Below are positions 62,800 to 64,000 of a stretch of 64,000 bases of DNA, piece by piece; position 1 is the stretch's first letter, and each line of letters begins with the position of its first letter. Below the pieces are notes generated by a model. The model saw only the letters and a program-made list of their open reading frames with translations, had not been told where the DNA came from and made no database searches. The stretch comes from Ectobius pallidus (lineage: Eukaryota; Arthropoda; Insecta; Blattodea; Ectobiidae). The position numbers and the translations under genes are program-made. The DNA lies in assembly GCA_964059195.1 (NCBI GenBank), contig CAXKWD010000005.1, positions 42,175,825 to 42,239,824 on the forward strand, written 5' to 3'.

Positions 62800-64000
62800 T
62801 TGGAGCTAATTATGTTGCGCATTATATCAATAAAGTATCACACTTTCAGATTGACATACATTTTCAGACTCAACATGCAGAAAATGCATTTTTTAAATTC
62901 TGATTTTGATAAAACTCACCAAACCGAATCTTTCATTCCGGCATATACAATATTTTCTGCTCGCGTCATCACAGGTGAACAAACAAATATCACGCCTGAA
63001 GAGATTAAGTTGGATACTATGTACCCGAGGGGGTTTCAAATCACAAATTTCTATACATTCAATCGACGTGTGAAGAATGGCCAAGGAAATACTTCCTACA
63101 TACCAATAGAAGATCTAAAACTCACCTTTCGAAGTCAACTGTTGCCACGTTCAGTTTCACTATATCATCAAAAATGCAATGTAGATTCATATTAAGAACG
63201 CACACAATTATGTCACAACTGCGTGAAACTAAACCATAGGGCAAAACATTGTAGATCGACATCCAAGTGCCTTTACTATGGCAAGGAACCATATCAGGGG
63301 GAATGCCCACGAGAAGAGCTAAGATGCATGAATTGCAAAGGTAAACATAATAAAAAAGACATTGAGAAGTCCCCTGCGTATAAACTTGAAAAGCAAATAT
63401 CGATAATCGAGCCCGATACCTTCCGGTTTGTAGCGCAGCGCCTCAACCACTACGCTACGGCGTACCCTGATAAACTGGCATCTCTTCCAATATCTAGATT
63501 TTAAGCGAAGCAGATAGCCCTGGGACGCTCATCTTATGCACAAACGGTGCAACATCAAACAATTACAATAATCAACAGTTTCATCTATTTACCACGACTG
63601 GATAGCAGAATGCCCTAAGTGGACAATCCTCAACCTCAGCGGCAGAAAAAGATCCCACCTGACCAATTCCAAGTATCCACGACACGCACGACTCATACAC
63701 CAACTAAACGAAAGGAATAAGGAACCCCCAAAGCTCAAACATTGATCCAACAATTGCCAGATCCAACACTTTCTGTAATTTCACAGTAGACTCGACCCTC
63801 CGGGAATGGGTCAACTTTGACACCGAAAGATGTTTCATCCTCGCCACCTCCACCACGTCCACTTAGAGGATACCATCAATATTTATGTAAAGCCTCCAGC
63901 TTATGACAATCGACAAGACCTAAAGTCTTAACGACCATCAACAACATACTAGGGGTGATTTTGAGAAAGTCAAACATTAAATCAAAGAACTTATACAATT
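62800..64000 (+). pseudogene. LINE ORF1 (gag-like) with CCHC knuckles, broken
   Basis: The frame from 62800 has one in-frame TAA at 63193-63195, after which the same frame continues with three Cys/His knuckles: CHNCVKLNHRAKHC, CLYYGKEPYQGEC and CMNCKGKHNKKDIEKSP. This is the nucleic-acid-binding C-terminal part of ORF1 of I/jockey-type LINEs. The upstream part (YPRGFQITNF, YIPIEDLKLTFRSQLLPRSV) fits the RRM-like middle domain. A SINE piece interrupts the frame after 63395. Beyond 63504 further ORF1-like residues (SYAQTV) and stops run to the window edge; ORF2 would lie outside. Confidence 0.72.
63400..63465 (-). mobile_element. tRNA-derived SINE fragment in the LINE ORF1
   Basis: On the minus strand GTAGCGTAGTGGTTGAGGCG (A box) and GGTATCGGGCTCGAT (B box) stand in tRNA-like spacing. 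Only the promoter head is recognisable; this is a different family from the 3.7 and 39.1 kb SINEs. Confidence 0.6.

Overview
The window looks like a repeat-dense, AT-rich stretch of a large insect genome. I lean to a polyneopteran such as a cockroach or termite, on the mixture of BEL/Pao, copia, Penelope-like (PLE), mariner, hAT, RTE/R2-like and jockey/CR1-like elements and tRNA-derived SINEs, but I have no species-level proof. I recognise only one probable host-gene piece: the first coding exon of an RNF13/Goliath-type E3 ubiquitin ligase on the minus strand (1441-1647). Almost everything else is mobile DNA, much of it nested, with featureless AT-rich spacer between.

Layout. 0-6 kb: the RNF13-like exon, a pogo-like MITE, a tRNA-SINE, a 265-bp tandem duplication and an RTE-type LINE tail. 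6-7.5 kb: a 5'-truncated PLE. 7.5-12.3 kb: three TIR elements, one carrying a tRNA-like foldback and one carrying a 193-bp foldback with a well-formed hammerhead ribozyme, then a mariner tail. 12.7-17 kb: a diverged long inverted repeat and two pogo-like MITEs. 17.2-21.2 kb: an apparently complete PLE (RT plus GIY-YIG endonuclease) between near-identical 737-bp inverted arms. 23.6-26 kb: a decayed hAT with a ZBED-type transposase. 26.2-32 kb: two copies of a TIR family rich in a short motif, hosting a second PLE-like foldback and a head-to-head mariner pair, and separated by an R2-like LINE fragment. 32.8-39.6 kb: a BEL/Pao element with a SINE in its 3' LTR. 40-48 kb: TIR and long-inverted-repeat elements and a broken jockey-like LINE. 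48-56 kb: a LINE nest interrupted by two hAT MITEs and a copia element. 56.5-62.6 kb: hAT MITE, fragments of a recurrent gene family with a GCDxTS signature, a 2.6-kb TIR element and a palindromic array of about 170-bp repeats. 62.8-64 kb: LINE ORF1 with CCHC knuckles.

The most interesting signal is a set of elements sharing one architecture: inverted arms, a tail of about 37 bp on one side only, 12-15-bp target duplications, and a hammerhead-type core (CUGANGA, stem II, GAAA, tiny stem III). The full PLE at 17.2-21.2 kb, the 193-bp element at 10.0 kb and the 0.65-kb element at 26.7 kb all fit, and the truncated PLE at 6.4 kb carries the same core. The two short ones look like non-autonomous PLE derivatives that the autonomous kind could mobilise. 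All calls come from reading the sequence by eye; no searches or folding programs were run.
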